In this document: one piece after another, positions 1-11,745 of the stretch
Numbering within the stretch: the stretch's first letter is position 1
How the letters are laid out: each line of letters begins with the position of its first letter
DNA from: Pieris napi
Taxonomy: Eukaryota; Arthropoda; Insecta; Lepidoptera; Pieridae
Assembly: GCF_905475465.1 (NCBI RefSeq)
Contig: NC_062253.1
Span: 4,836,001-4,900,000, forward strand
Direction of reading: 5' to 3'
Length of the DNA stretch: 64,000 nucleotides
Position numbers and translations under genes: made by a program
The notes under the pieces: generated by a model
Told to the model about the DNA's origin: nothing
The model's input: only the letters and a program-made list of their open reading frames with translations
Databases searched by the model: none

Positions 1-338
1 AGGATTTTCATAGCTGAGAACTCATTGCCTCCTTGGAATTCAGCCTTTATCACCATAACACTATTCTTGATCTTGATATTCACAAACTCTTCTAAGTCCT
101 TTTGAAGTATATACTTAAGAATGTAACCATCAGAATCGTATGTTTCTCTTTCGTTGTTGAAGTTTTTGCATGAATTTGCTACAATGCCATCGGCAATACG
201 CAAATGGTTAGCTATTTCTTCAATTATCGCCTCCGGATTAGGAATATTTGTTTTAGTGGGCTTATGATAACCATTTTCCTGTTGATGCCATCTTGCTTCG
301 GCAAATATAAACAATGTTAGTATGTATAAACAGTACAT
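1..338 (-). CDS. Secreted small heat shock-like protein, 5' exon (partial)
   Basis: Reading the minus strand from an ATG at 338-336 gives 112 uninterrupted codons that run off the window edge. The N-terminus (MYCLYILTLFIFAEA) is a hydrophobic signal peptide, so the product probably enters the secretory pathway. Toward the end, a charged segment followed by NIKIKNSVMVIKAEF resembles the first half of an alpha-crystallin domain, in which alternating hydrophobic residues form beta strands. It has the same overall plan as the gene at 40233-40616 (signal peptide, variable linker, crystallin-like strands), but sequence identity is low and the rest lies outside the window. No intron is needed within the visible part. 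The coding call is firm; the family call is inference from motif spacing. Confidence 0.68.
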   Translation of the reverse strand, partial: MYCLYILTLFIFAEARWHQQENGYHKPTKTNIPNPEAIIEEIANHLRIADGIVANSCKNFNNERETYDSDGYILKYILQKDLEEFVNIKIKNSVMVIKAEFQGGNEFSAMKI

Positions 339-1270
339 CTTTCTTGAAATCGTATTGTATACTGGGAATTTTATTATTTCTTATCAATAGTGCTGTGAAC
401 TGATGACCTTAGCTTACTTATGTTTTAATTGATGAAATATAAAATGATTTTATATTTTATGTTTGATGCTTTGTTAAATGTCATTGATTTGAAAGTCCTA
501 TCATCATCAACTTCAATATTTGTTAATTAACGCATTCGCGTAGGTATGGCGGGCTGTAAGTCACACCGGAGAAGTATGGCATGACACTGCCACCTCTTAT
601 TTTTGTATGGTCTATCGGAAAATACTAGAATTTTTGTGAAACAAATCGTTTGACTTTCGTAATTAATCCGACGAGTTCGACTAACGCCCACGCGATTGGG
701 CCGCCGGTACCAGCGCTCTGATCATCATTTTGTCTTTTTTTTATTGCGTAATAAGACCCCTGAAGAACCGCCAGTAAGTCATTTGTATAAGTATTTATAC
801 ACTATTTTGTTTCACTATCTCCCGGCCTATCGTTTTTTCGTCTTTTTTAACATTTAAAAACGTTTAAATTAGTTTTTGGTACTTTCCAGAGATGCGAATT
901 ACAAATTTTATCGTACAGGTTAAAATGAATTCATAATATAGAATATTTAAATGTTGTAAATTTACTGGTATATAAAATTTTCCACGTAAAATAAGTTTAA
1001 AGAGGGCGGCGCATGACTGCATCGTAATTAAATAGCTCGCTTAAAAATCTAGTAAAAGCTTTTGTTACGCTCTTAGAGTTAATTAAATTACTTTATACAA
1101 ACGCAGTGTATATTAAAAAGAATTTACACATTTAAGTGTTGGTCTAGTTTGAAACGGCTTTGCACGAAAATATTTTTGTATACCGCGACACGTTTCAGGC
1201 ACATAGGAACCGAATAAAGCAAGCAACAGCAAGCATTGACACTAATTAAATGATTATTTATATATTATAA
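339..1270. other. Intergenic, AT-rich
   Basis: No ORF with coding character, RNA gene or clear terminal repeats. It includes the presumed promoter side of the minus-strand secreted gene, but no convincing TATA plus initiator pair was found. Confidence 0.5.
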
Positions 1271-1640
1271 CTAGCAGACCGGCCAAGCGTTGCTGTGGCT
1301 AAGGTTTTTGTTATTTGACATAGTAGAAAACTATTCAAGGGAAACAAAAAAAGTCATGGGGACCACCATGCTTTTTTGGTGGTTATGCCATTAAATTGTA
1401 GCTTATGTGAAACGTTGGTACTTTCAACACAGCGCCATCTGTTAGTATTGTGACTATCAAATAATAAACAAATATTATGCAATAAAATAATATTGTGGGT
1501 ATAAATTGAGATGTAAGCTATCCTATCTTTTAAGTTGGATCAAACTACACACTGTGTGCAAATTTGATTGATATCGGTTTGGTAGTTTAGGAGTCCATAG
1601 CGGACAAACAACGTGACACGTAATTTATATATATTAAGAT
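1271..1640 (+). repeat. Interspersed repeat, same family as 21120-21475
   Basis: Runs from GCAGACCGGCCAAGCGTTGC to an AT-rich tail ending near TATATATTAAG. The stretch reading GTCCATAGCGGACAAACAACG, preceded by CACACTGTGTGCAAATTTGA, is found reverse-complemented at 21130-21210, so two dispersed copies lie in opposite orientation. Such tails are common in lepidopteran genomes on non-LTR or Helitron-type elements; the superfamily cannot be settled here. No coding capacity. Confidence 0.6.
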
Positions 1641-2014
1641 AATATAACAATGGTTGCTACGTGATGATTTATATTTAAACATTGTATATCATTTTAACTT
1701 ATCTTGGTCAAGTCTGGGATAAAAGCAGTATTTTTTTAAGCCTGTCTCATACTGAACGATAAATCAGTAAAGTTTGCGTGCCGGGATTACATCAAGCCGT
1801 GAGCTGAATCAATGATAACATACACTGATAACGTAGTACATTATTTGTCTCTAAAAGAGAAAAAAATCATGAAATATTTATAAATATTTTACGTATATAT
1901 ACTAGAGTTACGAATATATTAAGTTAAGTGGTATCCCTATTTTATTGACCACAAATTTATAATTAGACAGATTTTTTTTAATAACCATTTTGGAATCGGA
2001 ATACTTGGTATCGT

Positions 2015-2392
2015 CTGGTAGGGAAGGGAAAAATAGCCTCTAAAAAGCTCGGTACGCTAACCAGGGTGCGAATGTACTTCACCCTCAGATCCAGCCCCTT
2101 TCTTCTTCTTCCTTTTGACCGCATCCAGCACAGAGCAGCTGGAACCGACCAGCGTTGCGTAGAGATGCAGGCTCTCTTTGCATCTTTTATCGCATATATA
2201 ATGGGGAGTGTTCCGAAGAACTTTTCGGATGAGTACCTGCGGCTTAATTTTATCGGACGTCAGAATAATGCAAACCACCCGTTCCACCTTGACATCTGTC
2301 GTGGAACACCAGACTTTTTAAACTCTTTTTCGTCGCGACTCGCTACCACTTTGTTTAAACTTTATATAAATGAAAAGTTTTCTTTCCATTGA
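2015..2392 (+). pseudogene. Degenerate non-LTR reverse transcriptase C-terminus
   Basis: In frame from about 2024 the translation contains IASKKLGTLTRVRMYFT, then PFDRIQHRAA and HPFHLDICRGTPDF. This aligns with the C-terminal part of the intact 1071-aa retrotransposon protein at 17477-20692 (LASKKLGVLSKARRYFT, PLDRIQRRAV, HPYHLDVRRSTTERF). About 15 residues present in the intact copy between the first two blocks are missing. There is no start codon, endonuclease or RT core, so this is a 5'-truncated, internally deleted relic of the same clade. The stretch 1641-2014 before it is AT-rich and featureless. Confidence 0.75.
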
Positions 2393-2887
2393 ATTAATAA
2401 GCCTATCTACCATAATAATGCTACCTACTTGCTACTACTTTAAGAACTATTTACTACAGACTATCCTTTTAAGAGCCGAGTTCTGAATACATTCCATCAG
2501 TTGATTGTTGGGTTGATACCTTGAACATATATTTACGTATGTAAGTTACATTAGAGTGCTAATTACATTATTTGAACTAAGATACTGTTCACGAAGGCTA
2601 CTAAGTAACTTCTATTGCGGTTTGCGGTACTTCAATTTAGATGTTTCCACCATGAATTTTCATGCGACAACACTTTTATTGAAAGACGTATCAGAGCAAA
2701 TCGTCATCTGTACCAATAGTACGGGAGGTAGCAACGTTTTCGAGAAAGAATTTCAGGTCAGCTGATTTTGTGATATGTCTTCCTTCTTGCACTTCCGGTT
2801 AGAGTCTGGGCAATCTGGCTGGCGGTAGCGGTTGCGTTCATTAGTGCGCATCCTATCTGTCCAGGTAATAATCCTGGATTTTAAAAG

Positions 2888-4075
2888 CATTTTAAGAAGC
2901 GTAATTTTTAATTTTTCGTTTTTAAATACGTCTACCTGACATACTTTTTTTATTGCCAGACATTTTTCACGTTGCTAACTATGTGCCAGACGCGATTTTA
3001 AGTTTTATTTTTATAAAAATTTCAAAGCATTTTAGAATGTCTGTAATTTTAATATTATGTTATTTAAATATAAGGAAAACTGAAAATGAATTTGCCAGAC
3101 ATTAATTCGGTTGTTAAGTCTTGAATTAAAATGATAAAGTTTTGCAGTATGATGAAGCATTGCATTTTAAGAAGCGTAATTTTTGATTTTTCCTTTTTAA
3201 ATACGTCTACCTGACATACTTTTTTTATTGCCAGACATTTTTCACGTTGCTAACTATGTGCCAGACGCGATTTTAAGTTTTATTTTTATAAAAATTTCAA
3301 AGCATTTTAGAATGTCTGTAATTTTAATATTATGTTATTTAAATATAAGGAAAACTGAAAATGAATTTGCCAGACATTAATTCGGTTGTTAAGTCTTGAA
3401 TTAAAATGATAAAGTATTGCAGTATGATGAAGCATTGCATTTTAAGAAGCGTAATTTTTGATTTTTCCTTTTTAAATACGTCTACCTGACATACTTTTTT
3501 TATTGCCAGACATTTTTCACGTTGCTAACTATGTGCCAGACGCGATTTTAAGTTTTATTTTTATGAAAATTTCAAAGCATTTTAGAATGTCTGTAATTTT
3601 AATATTATGTTATTTAAATATAAGGAAAACTGAAAATGAATTTGCCAGACATTAATTCGGTTGTTAAGTCTTGAATTAAAATGATAAAGTATTGCAGTAT
3701 GATGAAGCATTGCATTTTAAGAAGCGTAATTTTTGATTTTTCCTTTTTAAATACGTCTACCTGATATACTTTTTTTATTGCCAGACATTTTTCCCATTGT
3801 TAACTATGTGCCAGACGCGATTTTAAGTTTTATTTTTATAAAAATTTCAAAGCATTTTAGAATGTCTGTAATTTTAATATTATGTTATTTAAATATAAGG
3901 AAAACTGAAAATGAATTTGCCAGACATTAATTCGGTTGTTAAGTCTTGAATTAAAATGATAAATTATTGCAGTATGATGAAGCATTGCATTTTAAGAAGC
4001 GTAATTTTTGATTTTTCCTTTTTAAATACGTCTACCTGACATACTTTTTTTATTGCCAGACATTTTTCACGTTGC
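2888..4075 (+). repeat. Tandem 275-bp units, left arm of foldback
   Basis: The anchor CATTTTAAGAAGCGTAATTT begins at 2888, 3163, 3438, 3713 and 3988, an exact 275-bp period. Units differ by only a few substitutions (for example ACGTTGC against CCATTGT), pointing to recent amplification or homogenisation. The array stops within a fifth unit at about 4075. Confidence 0.95.
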
Positions 4076-4175
4076 ATGAATTATTCATAACTTACATTTA
4101 GTAATTAGGACAATTTAAATAAAGTGTTGATTATTAATTTTAATCTAATTTTATATTCCTTTTTATGCTCGTACT

Positions 4176-5818
4176 ACAAGCATTATACTGCAATACTTTT
4201 TCATTTTAATTCAAGGCTTAGTAATCGAATTAATGTCTGGCAAATTCATTTTCAGTTTTTCTTATATTAAAATAACATAATATTAAAATTACAGACATTC
4301 TAAAATGCTTTGAAATTTTCATAAAAATAAAACTTAAAATCGCGTCTGGCACATAGTTAGCAACGTGAAAAATGTCTGGCAATAAAAAAAGTATGTCAGG
4401 TAGACGTATTTAAAAAGGAAAAATCAAAAATTACGCTTCTTAAAATGCAATGCTTCATCATACTGCAATACTTTATCATTTTAATTCAAGACTTAACAAC
4501 CGAATTAATGTCTGGCAAATTCATTTTCAGTTTTCCTTATATTTAAATAACATAATATTAAAATTACAGACATTCTAAAATGCTTTGAAATTTTCATAAA
4601 AATAAAACTTAAAATCGTGTCTGGCACATAGTTAGCAACGTGAAAAATGTCTGGCAATAAAAAAAGTATGTCAGGTAGACGTATTTAAAAAGGAAAAATC
4701 AAAAATTACGCTTCTTAAAATGCAATGCTTCATCATACTGCAAAACTTTATCATTTTAATTCAAGACTTAACAACCGAATTAATGTCTGGCAAATTCATT
4801 TTCAGTTTTCCTTATATTTAAATAACATAATATTAAAATTACAGACATTCTAAAATGCTTTGAAATTTTTATAAAAATAAAACTTAAAATCGCGTCTGGC
4901 ACATAGCAACGTGAAAAATGTCTGGCAATAAAAAAAGTATGTCAGGTAGACGTATTTAAAAAGGAAAAATCAAAAATTACGCTTCTTAAAATGCAATGCT
5001 TCATCATACTGCAATACTTTATCATTTTAATTCAAGACTTAACAATCGAATTAATGTCTGGAAAATTCATTTTCAGTTTTTCTTATATTTAAATAACATA
5101 ATATTAAAATTACAGACATTCTAAAATGCTTTGAAATTTTTATAAAAATAAAACTTAAAATCGCGTCTGGCACATAGTTAGCAACGTGAAAAATGTCTGG
5201 CAATAAAAAAAGTATGTCAGGTAGACGTATTTAAAAAGGAAAAATCAAAAATTACGCTTCTTAAAATGCATTGCTTCATCATACTGCAAAACTTTATCAT
5301 TTTAATTCAAGACTTAACAACCGAATTAATGTCTGGCAAATTCATTTTCAGTTTTCCTTATATTTAAATAACATAATATTAAAATTACAGACATTCTAAA
5401 ATGCTTTGAAATTTTCATAAAAATAAAACTTAAAATCGCGTCTGGCACATAGTTAGCAACGTGAAAAATGTCTGGCAATAAAAAAAGTATGTCAGGTAGA
5501 CGTATTTAAAAAGGAAAAATAAAAAATTACGCTTCTTAAAATGCAATGCTTCATCATACTGCAAAACTTTATCATCTTAATTCAAGACTTAACAACCGAA
5601 TTAATGTCTGGCAAATTCATTTTCAGTTTTCCTTATATTTAAATAACATAATATTAAAATTACAGACATTCTAAAATGCTTTGAAATTTTTATAAAAATA
5701 AAACTTAAAATCGCGTCTGGCACATAGTTAGCAACGTGAAAAATGTCTGGCAATAAAAAAAGTATGTCAGGTAGACGTATTTAAAAACGAAAAATTAAAA
5801 ATTACGCTTCTTAAAATG
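4176..5818 (-). repeat. Tandem 275-bp units, right arm of foldback
   Basis: The reverse complement of the left-arm anchor ends at 4447, 4722, 4993, 5268, 5543 and 5818. Spacing is 275 bp except one 271-bp step caused by loss of GTTA in CACATAGTTAGCAACG. The right arm has one more unit than the left, so the arms expand or contract independently. Confidence 0.95.
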
Positions 5819-5989
5819 CTTTTAAAATCCAGGATTTTTACCTGGACAGATAGGATGCGCACTAATGAACGCAACCACTACCGCCAGCCAGATTGCCCAG
5901 ACTCTAACCGGAAGTGCAAGAAGGAAGACATATCACAAAATCAGCTGACCTAAAATTCTTTTTTTTCAAACGTTGCTACCTCCCGTACT

Positions 5990-6885
5990 ACAAGCGTGGC
6001 TGTACTTCAACCACATTTGTCCTGAAAAAAGGGCTACACCTCAGTACAAGTTCTGAATTTAAAATCTAAACTATAGTTTAAAAAAATCAATTAATACAAA
6101 AAAAAGAAACGAAAACAGAGAGAGAAAATAAACTTTTCTCTACGTTACACCATTAATGGAGCCATCACAAGCAATGACATCCCAGGTTGGCTAAAAAATA
6201 CCTATTCACGCTTGTAATTTTAGGGTGTTATTTAAAGATTTGAGGGTAACAATGTACAGTTGTTCATTAAGTTAACTTTATTAGAACAGCCTATTTTTAT
6301 TATCTATGAATGCTTCATATCGAACAATAATCATGGACACAAGTTTTAATTCGTAATTACCTGTCATGCAAAAGATGAACCAATACACCACTCTTGTTGT
6401 TTCTTATTATTAAAATAGGTTCATTTGTTATTTTTCTTTTATCCCAAAAGTCCGGAAAACAAATAGATATGTCAAGACAAATTTGACAAGGAGCTAAACG
6501 TGTGTTTAATACGAATAACTGAAAACAGTTTCATAGTCTCACGTGAGTTACGACTTGTTTGTAATAGTGGATTTCGAAAAACTTCTAATTTTGTTTTACT
6601 TATCTCGAACTGAATTTCCGTATTTATTTTGTATGCCTCGGTACTTTTTTATTCTTAATGTCAATATTTTATTTATATCTTTACCATGGATAAAGTTGTG
6701 TTACAACGACTGACGCATTCATCAGAACGATAGTGATTTTAATTACTAAATTTGTTAATTAATAATTTAATGTATTATTTACATAACATTACTTTAAGAA
6801 GTACATAATAATAGTTAATAAATAAATAGAACTCTAATATAAAAATACATTTTGGTATGACCTTAAATGCTAGAAATTCCTCGCA
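5990..6885. other. Intergenic, AT-rich
   Basis: No coding, RNA or repeat structure recognised. Confidence 0.45.
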
Positions 6886-6897
6886 GTATTGATACTT

Positions 6898-7244
6898 TTT
6901 TTTCCTTTATGGCTCTGGCACGGTTTGTGCATTAGCCAGCGTCAAGTATAAGATTTTTATAATTCGCACTTGTAATTGCCATCCTCGGCCTAGAACGTAT
7001 TGCTACGTTCTAAACCTTCACAGTCTCCTTTCTTAGGTAGCATACTCACTGCTTGCCTTAGAAATTCGACCGTGCCCTCCATGTACGGTTTAAGCACTCG
7101 CCCGGTACCGCACAACCCTCCAAAAGGCCGAGAACAAATTTTAAATTAAATTAAAACTTGCCCTCGAACCGGGAATCGAAACGTACGTAAACGTACCCCT
7201 CACCTAGCTGCCACTTAATAAGCCCGCAAGGCTATGAGGCCCTT
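6898..7244 (-). mobile_element. tRNA-derived SINE with 12-bp target duplication
   Basis: On the minus strand the element starts AAGGGCCTCATAGCCTTGCG, with an A-box-like region, followed by a B box GTTTCGATTCCC (7171-7182), then a non-tRNA body and an A-rich 3' end (T run at 6898-6903 on plus). Both sides carry GTATTGATACTT (6886-6897 and 7245-7256), a perfect 12-bp duplication that proves insertion by target-primed reverse transcription. It would be transcribed by RNA polymerase III. Confidence 0.88.
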
Positions 7245-7256
7245 GTATTGATACTT

Positions 7257-8017
7257 ATTCTTTGAGCGAAAAGAAAGCGCCAGCTCTTGGGTACTGGTTA
7301 TTTCTACCAGGTGCCAGGTGCAATTGAACTAAAAACGTTAAAAGTTAGAAGAAATACTTCTGATTGATCTCATATCAAGTGGAAGAAATAGATTATTTAT
7401 TCTCCAATATTTGGCTCGAAAATATTGAACACTTTTCAAAATGAGGTTAATAACAAAATACTAATTGCTACTTCAATGGAGTATTAATAATAAATATAAG
7501 TTTATTAGATAGGAATATCTGAAACATACCTAGTCTTAAAAGCTAACTTTTGACTTAGCCTTTGAGAGTTATCGTAGTGTTTTTTGAAAATGCTTTCGTC
7601 ACAATCTAGATTTTCCAAAAGAAACGATAAAAGATTAATGGCGACACACGATAATATCCATTCCATCCATCATACATTATAGCTTTTGATGATGCACGTC
7701 ACGTATCACTTCACCAATCACAATCGAAAAAAACGCGTCATCATTTCGTCTTTCTTTCCTTAATAAGAGCTGAAAATTTAAATATTCACACATTCACACA
7801 GACAAAAAAATTAATTAATATATAGAACATAGAGCCCGTTAATAAATGTCACAGAGTATCACAGACAACTGATGATGTGAAAGTTTTTATTGCATGCATC
7901 TGGCCGGTAACAATCTGTCACGCGAAAAAATAAAACTGTCATGGCAAAATTTTTTACGCAGCCCGTTATGTAAAAAATTACTAAAAATTGTTTTGTTCAG
8001 CGAACTAGTAAATAAAA
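7257..8017. other. Intergenic; short direct repeat only
   Basis: AGCCCGTTA occurs near 7832 and again near 7963 in direct orientation. No ORF or terminal inverted repeat was found between them. The right part would be the promoter of the candidate exons that follow, if these are real. Confidence 0.4.
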
Positions 8018-8658
8018 ATGGATGAAATTGTGCAATGTTACCGAGCGTGGAAAAGAGAGGTATACAATATTGTTTCTATTGAATAACAAAGGGTTAGTTA
8101 TTGGAATCAGTTGGCAAATAATTTCAAAAAGTTTTGAAACATTTCATTATTTTCTTGGTCGTATTTGCAAAGGGAATCAAATGAATGTTGCAACTGTTTA
8201 ATTGACGTACTCTGATAAAGCTTTTATTGTTAAGTACCGTTTCTATTTGATTTTATAAAAGTTATTCTTTAAATTTCAAACGATACGTATGTTTGGTTAA
8301 ACATTACAATATGGACCATCGATTTGAATGCCCATACTTTTTTTGTAGATAGTACTCGCTAAAAGAAAGCGTTTTGCAAAGTTTTAAGTTGTGGAAACTT
8401 ACGGTTCATGAGATAAATTTATTTTTACTTTCCATACAAATGGGCAAATAACACGCCATCTACAAAAAAAATTTGGACATTCAAATCAATGGCCCATATT
8501 GGAAAGTTTAGTCTTGCCCTTTAAAAATTTCAGACAGCAAGTTGGTGAGACGGAGGCTATTTGCGTCTCTAGTGTCATCGACAGATTTGATCGACAGCTT
8601 CGCCATGACATACGATAATAACGATCAGCATTGGCTACAAACGGTCCTTGGACCAACG
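8018..8658 (+). CDS. Candidate host gene, two possible exons
   Basis: An ATG at 8018 opens 14 codons (MDEIVQCYRAWKRE) ending at a GAG|GTATAC donor (8059/8060). After a MITE, TTTCAG (ending 8533) precedes a 125-nt stretch with one open frame, containing FASLVSSTDLIDSFAMTYDN, that ends at a donor ACG|GTAGGC (8658/8659). The two pieces do not match in phase (first ends phase 0, second needs two completing bases), so either an exon is missing or they belong to different transcripts. A further open stretch follows a possible acceptor at 8694 but meets a TGA. The minus strand of the second piece is also open (67 aa), which weakens the case. The product is not recognised. Confidence 0.28.
8308..8501. 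mobile_element. MITE with about 45-bp terminal inverted repeats
   Basis: CAATATGGACCATCGATTTG at 8308 is mirrored by the reverse complement ending at 8501, and both arms include the run TTTTTTTGTAGAT. The two arms, about 45 bp each with several mismatches, enclose about 100 bp without coding capacity. Confidence 0.75.
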
Positions 8659-8724
8659 GTAGGCTATTATTTGCTTCGATAATATGCATTACAGCCTCCA
8701 GCCCATTGCCTAGGAGGAGCCAAC

Positions 8725-9847
8725 TTAGTATATAATGAGAAATATTTCAAAACTAGGAATGAATCTATAGAGCTTCACAAAATCTTTAGACCAATTTGAA
8801 TTTCTGTCTCTACCTGTAGCCCCCTCTCCTCGAACATAACACTTTATCCATCTACAATCTTTGCACAAATCAACAATCGAATCGCTAACGTAATCGAATA
8901 GTAAACACGTTTTGTATTCGAAATTTAACAGTGCTCTTGGGAATGAGAAACAGGACGCACATGACATGCTTTCGAATAGAAAACATGTAAGGAAAACGTG
9001 TTGGCGATGACGTCAACCAATGTTTTATATCGAGTAACCATTAGGTATACGACACAGGTTGAATATTTGACGATAAGAAAAATTTCTAGATATGAAATTT
9101 CAAGCCGGCGTTAGGAAACATATTTCATATATTCGACAGTGTTCAACATGTTTGAATTTTAATGAAAATTGCTTCAACTTAGATAAAATGGCTTTTTCTT
9201 TTAAAATGTGCATTGATCTAATTAAAAGCTGATATTCTACTAGTTGAGTCAAGAGCCTTAAGTCAAAAAACATTGGCAAGCCTTAATGGCGCCTTGTGCT
9301 ATCCTAACAACATATACTTTCAAACAATTTACATACAAAATAACGGTCTTACGTAGAGTAGAAAAATCAGTTAAATTATGATATCCACAACTATTCACAA
9401 TATCCAAGATATAAGTTCCTTGCTTGCTTTTTTATTGACGAGTATGACCATTAAAAAACATTCTACAGAATCAAACGATAAACCTTTCTGTAAAGCGCGC
9501 AAAATCAGCGTTGGGGTGAGTTTTTTTTAATTCAAATAATTGAATGAATTAGAATTAGATTGCCTACATTATTCAAGTAGGTTCTATACCTGGCTTTGCA
9601 CCAATGGACTTTCTGTGTGCGCATCTAACGTGGTCGTACGGAGTCGGGCATGTCTGAAATCCAAAAATCGACTACACGATTCAGACAGAAGGATTCACCT
9701 ACTGATCTATGAAATAAAAATGATTCTTTGAATCAAATGCAATTTGAGGCTTTATAGGGTTTTAGCGCAGAGGGCATTATAATTATTATTAACTGCATTA
9801 TTCCAAGTCATAAGCAAAAACTTATTCTAAAATGTGTTCACTTGAAA
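8725..9847. other. Intergenic
   Basis: Contains short unrelated open frames on both strands (an 80-codon minus frame at 8725-8967 and a 63-codon plus frame at 9540-9731). Neither has recognisable motifs or neighbours that support coding. Otherwise AT-rich and featureless. Confidence 0.4.
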
Positions 9848-10032
9848 GGGAGCGTTCAAATATTACGTAACGAATTTTTTCCTTCCGTAAAACGTTACGA
9901 TGCGGGGCGGGGATTTAATTACGCGTTATGTGTTAATATTATTGGGTACAGAAGAAACGTTACGGCGCGTTACACGGGGGGCGGGGGTCAATAATCTCCA
10001 AAAATTGCGTGACGTAATACTTGAACGCTCCC
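9848..10032. mobile_element. MITE, 185 bp, GGGAGCGTTCAA termini
   Basis: The left end GGGAGCGTTCAAATATTACG is mirrored by the reverse complement of CGTAATACTTGAACGCTCCC at the right end. The flanks end GAAA and begin AAAC, compatible with a 3-bp AAA target duplication. The inside is GC-richer than the surroundings (GGGGCGGGG, GGGGGGCGGGGG) and non-coding. A 3-bp duplication would fit PIF/Harbinger-type mobilisation (inference). Confidence 0.8.
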
Positions 10033-10746
10033 AAACCTATTAGAAACTTAAACTATACCTATCTACTGATTAAGAAAATTTATTATAAAATTAAAGTACA
10101 CAAAATACCCAAGTTCGTTTGACTAAGTTCAGTAAACATTTACGATGAAAACATCGTCGGAGATCAGAGGTTACCACAAAATGTTCCCGTTTAATAACTG
10201 CGAAGCATTTGTCAACAATGTTTGGGATAAAGCTCGGCGTACACTCACTATTATAGTCACGTGACAGCCGTCTCCGATATTAACGAACGAATCACTGATT
10301 TTTATTTGTTTTTTAACTGATCGATTTTAAGTAATAACATTTTAAAAAGCTCAAGTGAAGTGAAAAATTAAACCAGCTTCAAATACCTGTCAAAGTTTTT
10401 AATGTGGATATATTTTAAACTGAACTGAACAGTCGAAATGTAAATCAGAATCTTCGCCGTGATATGAGTTTTAGTTTTGTAGCAAACATTCAACGGAATT
10501 ACCCACAAAGATCGTCATACTCATAATATCTACTATATCACGTGCGTAGAGGTCAAACTGATAACCTCCATTTAAAAGTCGGTTAATTTTAATTATCATT
10601 ATTTTTGTGTAAAAAAGATGTTACGGCAATACAATGTAAAGTATCAAAAATGAAATCGAAAACCTTACGAGTATTTTTTAAGATACACGAATATACATAC
10701 ATAATGAGAAATATTAGACATTAGACATAACATTTATTACAAACGA

Positions 10747-10760
10747 AAACACACACACAC
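10747..10760. repeat. (CA)n microsatellite
   Basis: A short run of ACACACACACAC in otherwise unique sequence that copy 2 of the duplication lacks. Confidence 0.8.
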
Positions 10761-11579
10761 ATGAACACACAAAATAACAATAATCAAAGAAAAAAATAAG
10801 ATAAGAGATATCAAAAATAATAAAAAAATCCCTTTTCCCATTCGGTTCGTTTCAAGTGTGTAATGCGTGTGTGCTGTGGCTGTAATTGGCCCTGACATTA
10901 TGCTGAGGAGCAGAATGTTCCACAGCGCTGGTCATTCTGCCAGAGACCACAGCAGCTAGTTTGCGCCTCAGTCGCAAAAAACGAAAGAAAAGGAATGTAA
11001 TAAATACTTAGTACTATATAATATACTATTTTTGTGTAAAAAACATATGTATTGAAAGCAGGTTACCTGTGTGTGCTTTACCTACTCATTATGTGGCTTT
11101 CAGTTTCCACGCCAATAACGTTCAATCGATGTATAAGGGACGGTTTTTTGGGTAACGATTTGTTTGTGTGCGAGAAGTTAACTTGTTACTTTATCGGTTC
11201 GAGCGTCGCCGAGATGTTTTATCTGTATAATAAAAATTTCTTACAATCCTCACATTTCCTATTTCACTTAGCATTTCTTTTATGCCGGTGTTTTATTTCA
11301 TGGACCAGACGCTTTTCCTGCTTTATACCTTTGTGTAAAGATTGTATAAAAATTATTTGTAAATTGTTCGGCACGGAAATGTCGACGTCAATTAAAACAT
11401 TTTAAATTTTCTACAGCAAAACGGTTCTTTCTATAGTTAATATACATATTATATTTGGGAAAATATTTGTGTGTTTGTAAGGAATAAACGCAAAATGTTT
11501 TACTAGTAGCTACATGAACTCTGAGGCTTGAATAACAGAAGTTGTACATATTTCTTTCTAAAACAAAATTGGCGATTAA

Positions 11580-11745
11580 AAAGAGTGGCGGAGAGTTTAT
11601 TGCCATTTCTTCTCTTCCGTTCTACGCCCTTTATTTGAGAACTGGCAGTAAATGTAAAATTAGAAAAATATAATGTATATTTCTTTTTTGACGTTTATAT
11701 CATCATTGTGTTACCTATATGAATAAATGATTTTTGACTTGACTT
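11580..11745 (+). repeat. Non-LTR retroelement 3' tail fragment
   Basis: Includes TTATTGCCATTTCTTCTCTT, TTCTACGCCCTTTATTTGAG and AACTGGCAGTAAATG and ends ATGAATAAATGATTTTTGAC. I recognise this as a common lepidopteran repeat tail, probably the 3' end of a LINE. No coding part is attached. The 117-codon frame just upstream (11052-11405) starts at TTG and looks like chance. Confidence 0.6.

Larger units (their letters stand above)
2718..5989. mobile_element. Foldback element with long tandem-repeat inverted arms
   Basis: The sequence starting AGTACGGGAGGTAGCAACGT at 2718 returns reverse-complemented ending at 5989. About 170 bp of single-copy subterminal sequence on each side (including CAGCTGATTTTGTGATATG) leads into arrays of a 275-bp unit in mirror orientation, meeting at a short asymmetric centre (about 4076-4175). 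No ORF of note lies inside. This is the architecture of foldback-type elements: long inverted repeats made of direct repeats. Each unit carries several TGCCAGACA or TGTCTGGCA motifs, which could be transposase-binding sites (inference). No target site duplication is obvious at the edges. Confidence 0.85.

Noticed and set aside
2888..5818. Regular repeats resembling a CRISPR-like array
   Set aside because: The units are directly adjacent 275-bp tandem repeats without spacers, in mirrored arms, in a eukaryotic genome.
7831..7971. AGCCCGTTA direct repeats as a transposon target duplication
   Set aside because: No terminal inverted repeats or tail between them; nine bases could recur by chance.
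11052..11405. 117-codon plus-strand open frame
   Set aside because: Starts at TTG, has no motif or splice support, and its Cys/Phe-rich composition looks like AT-rich chance.
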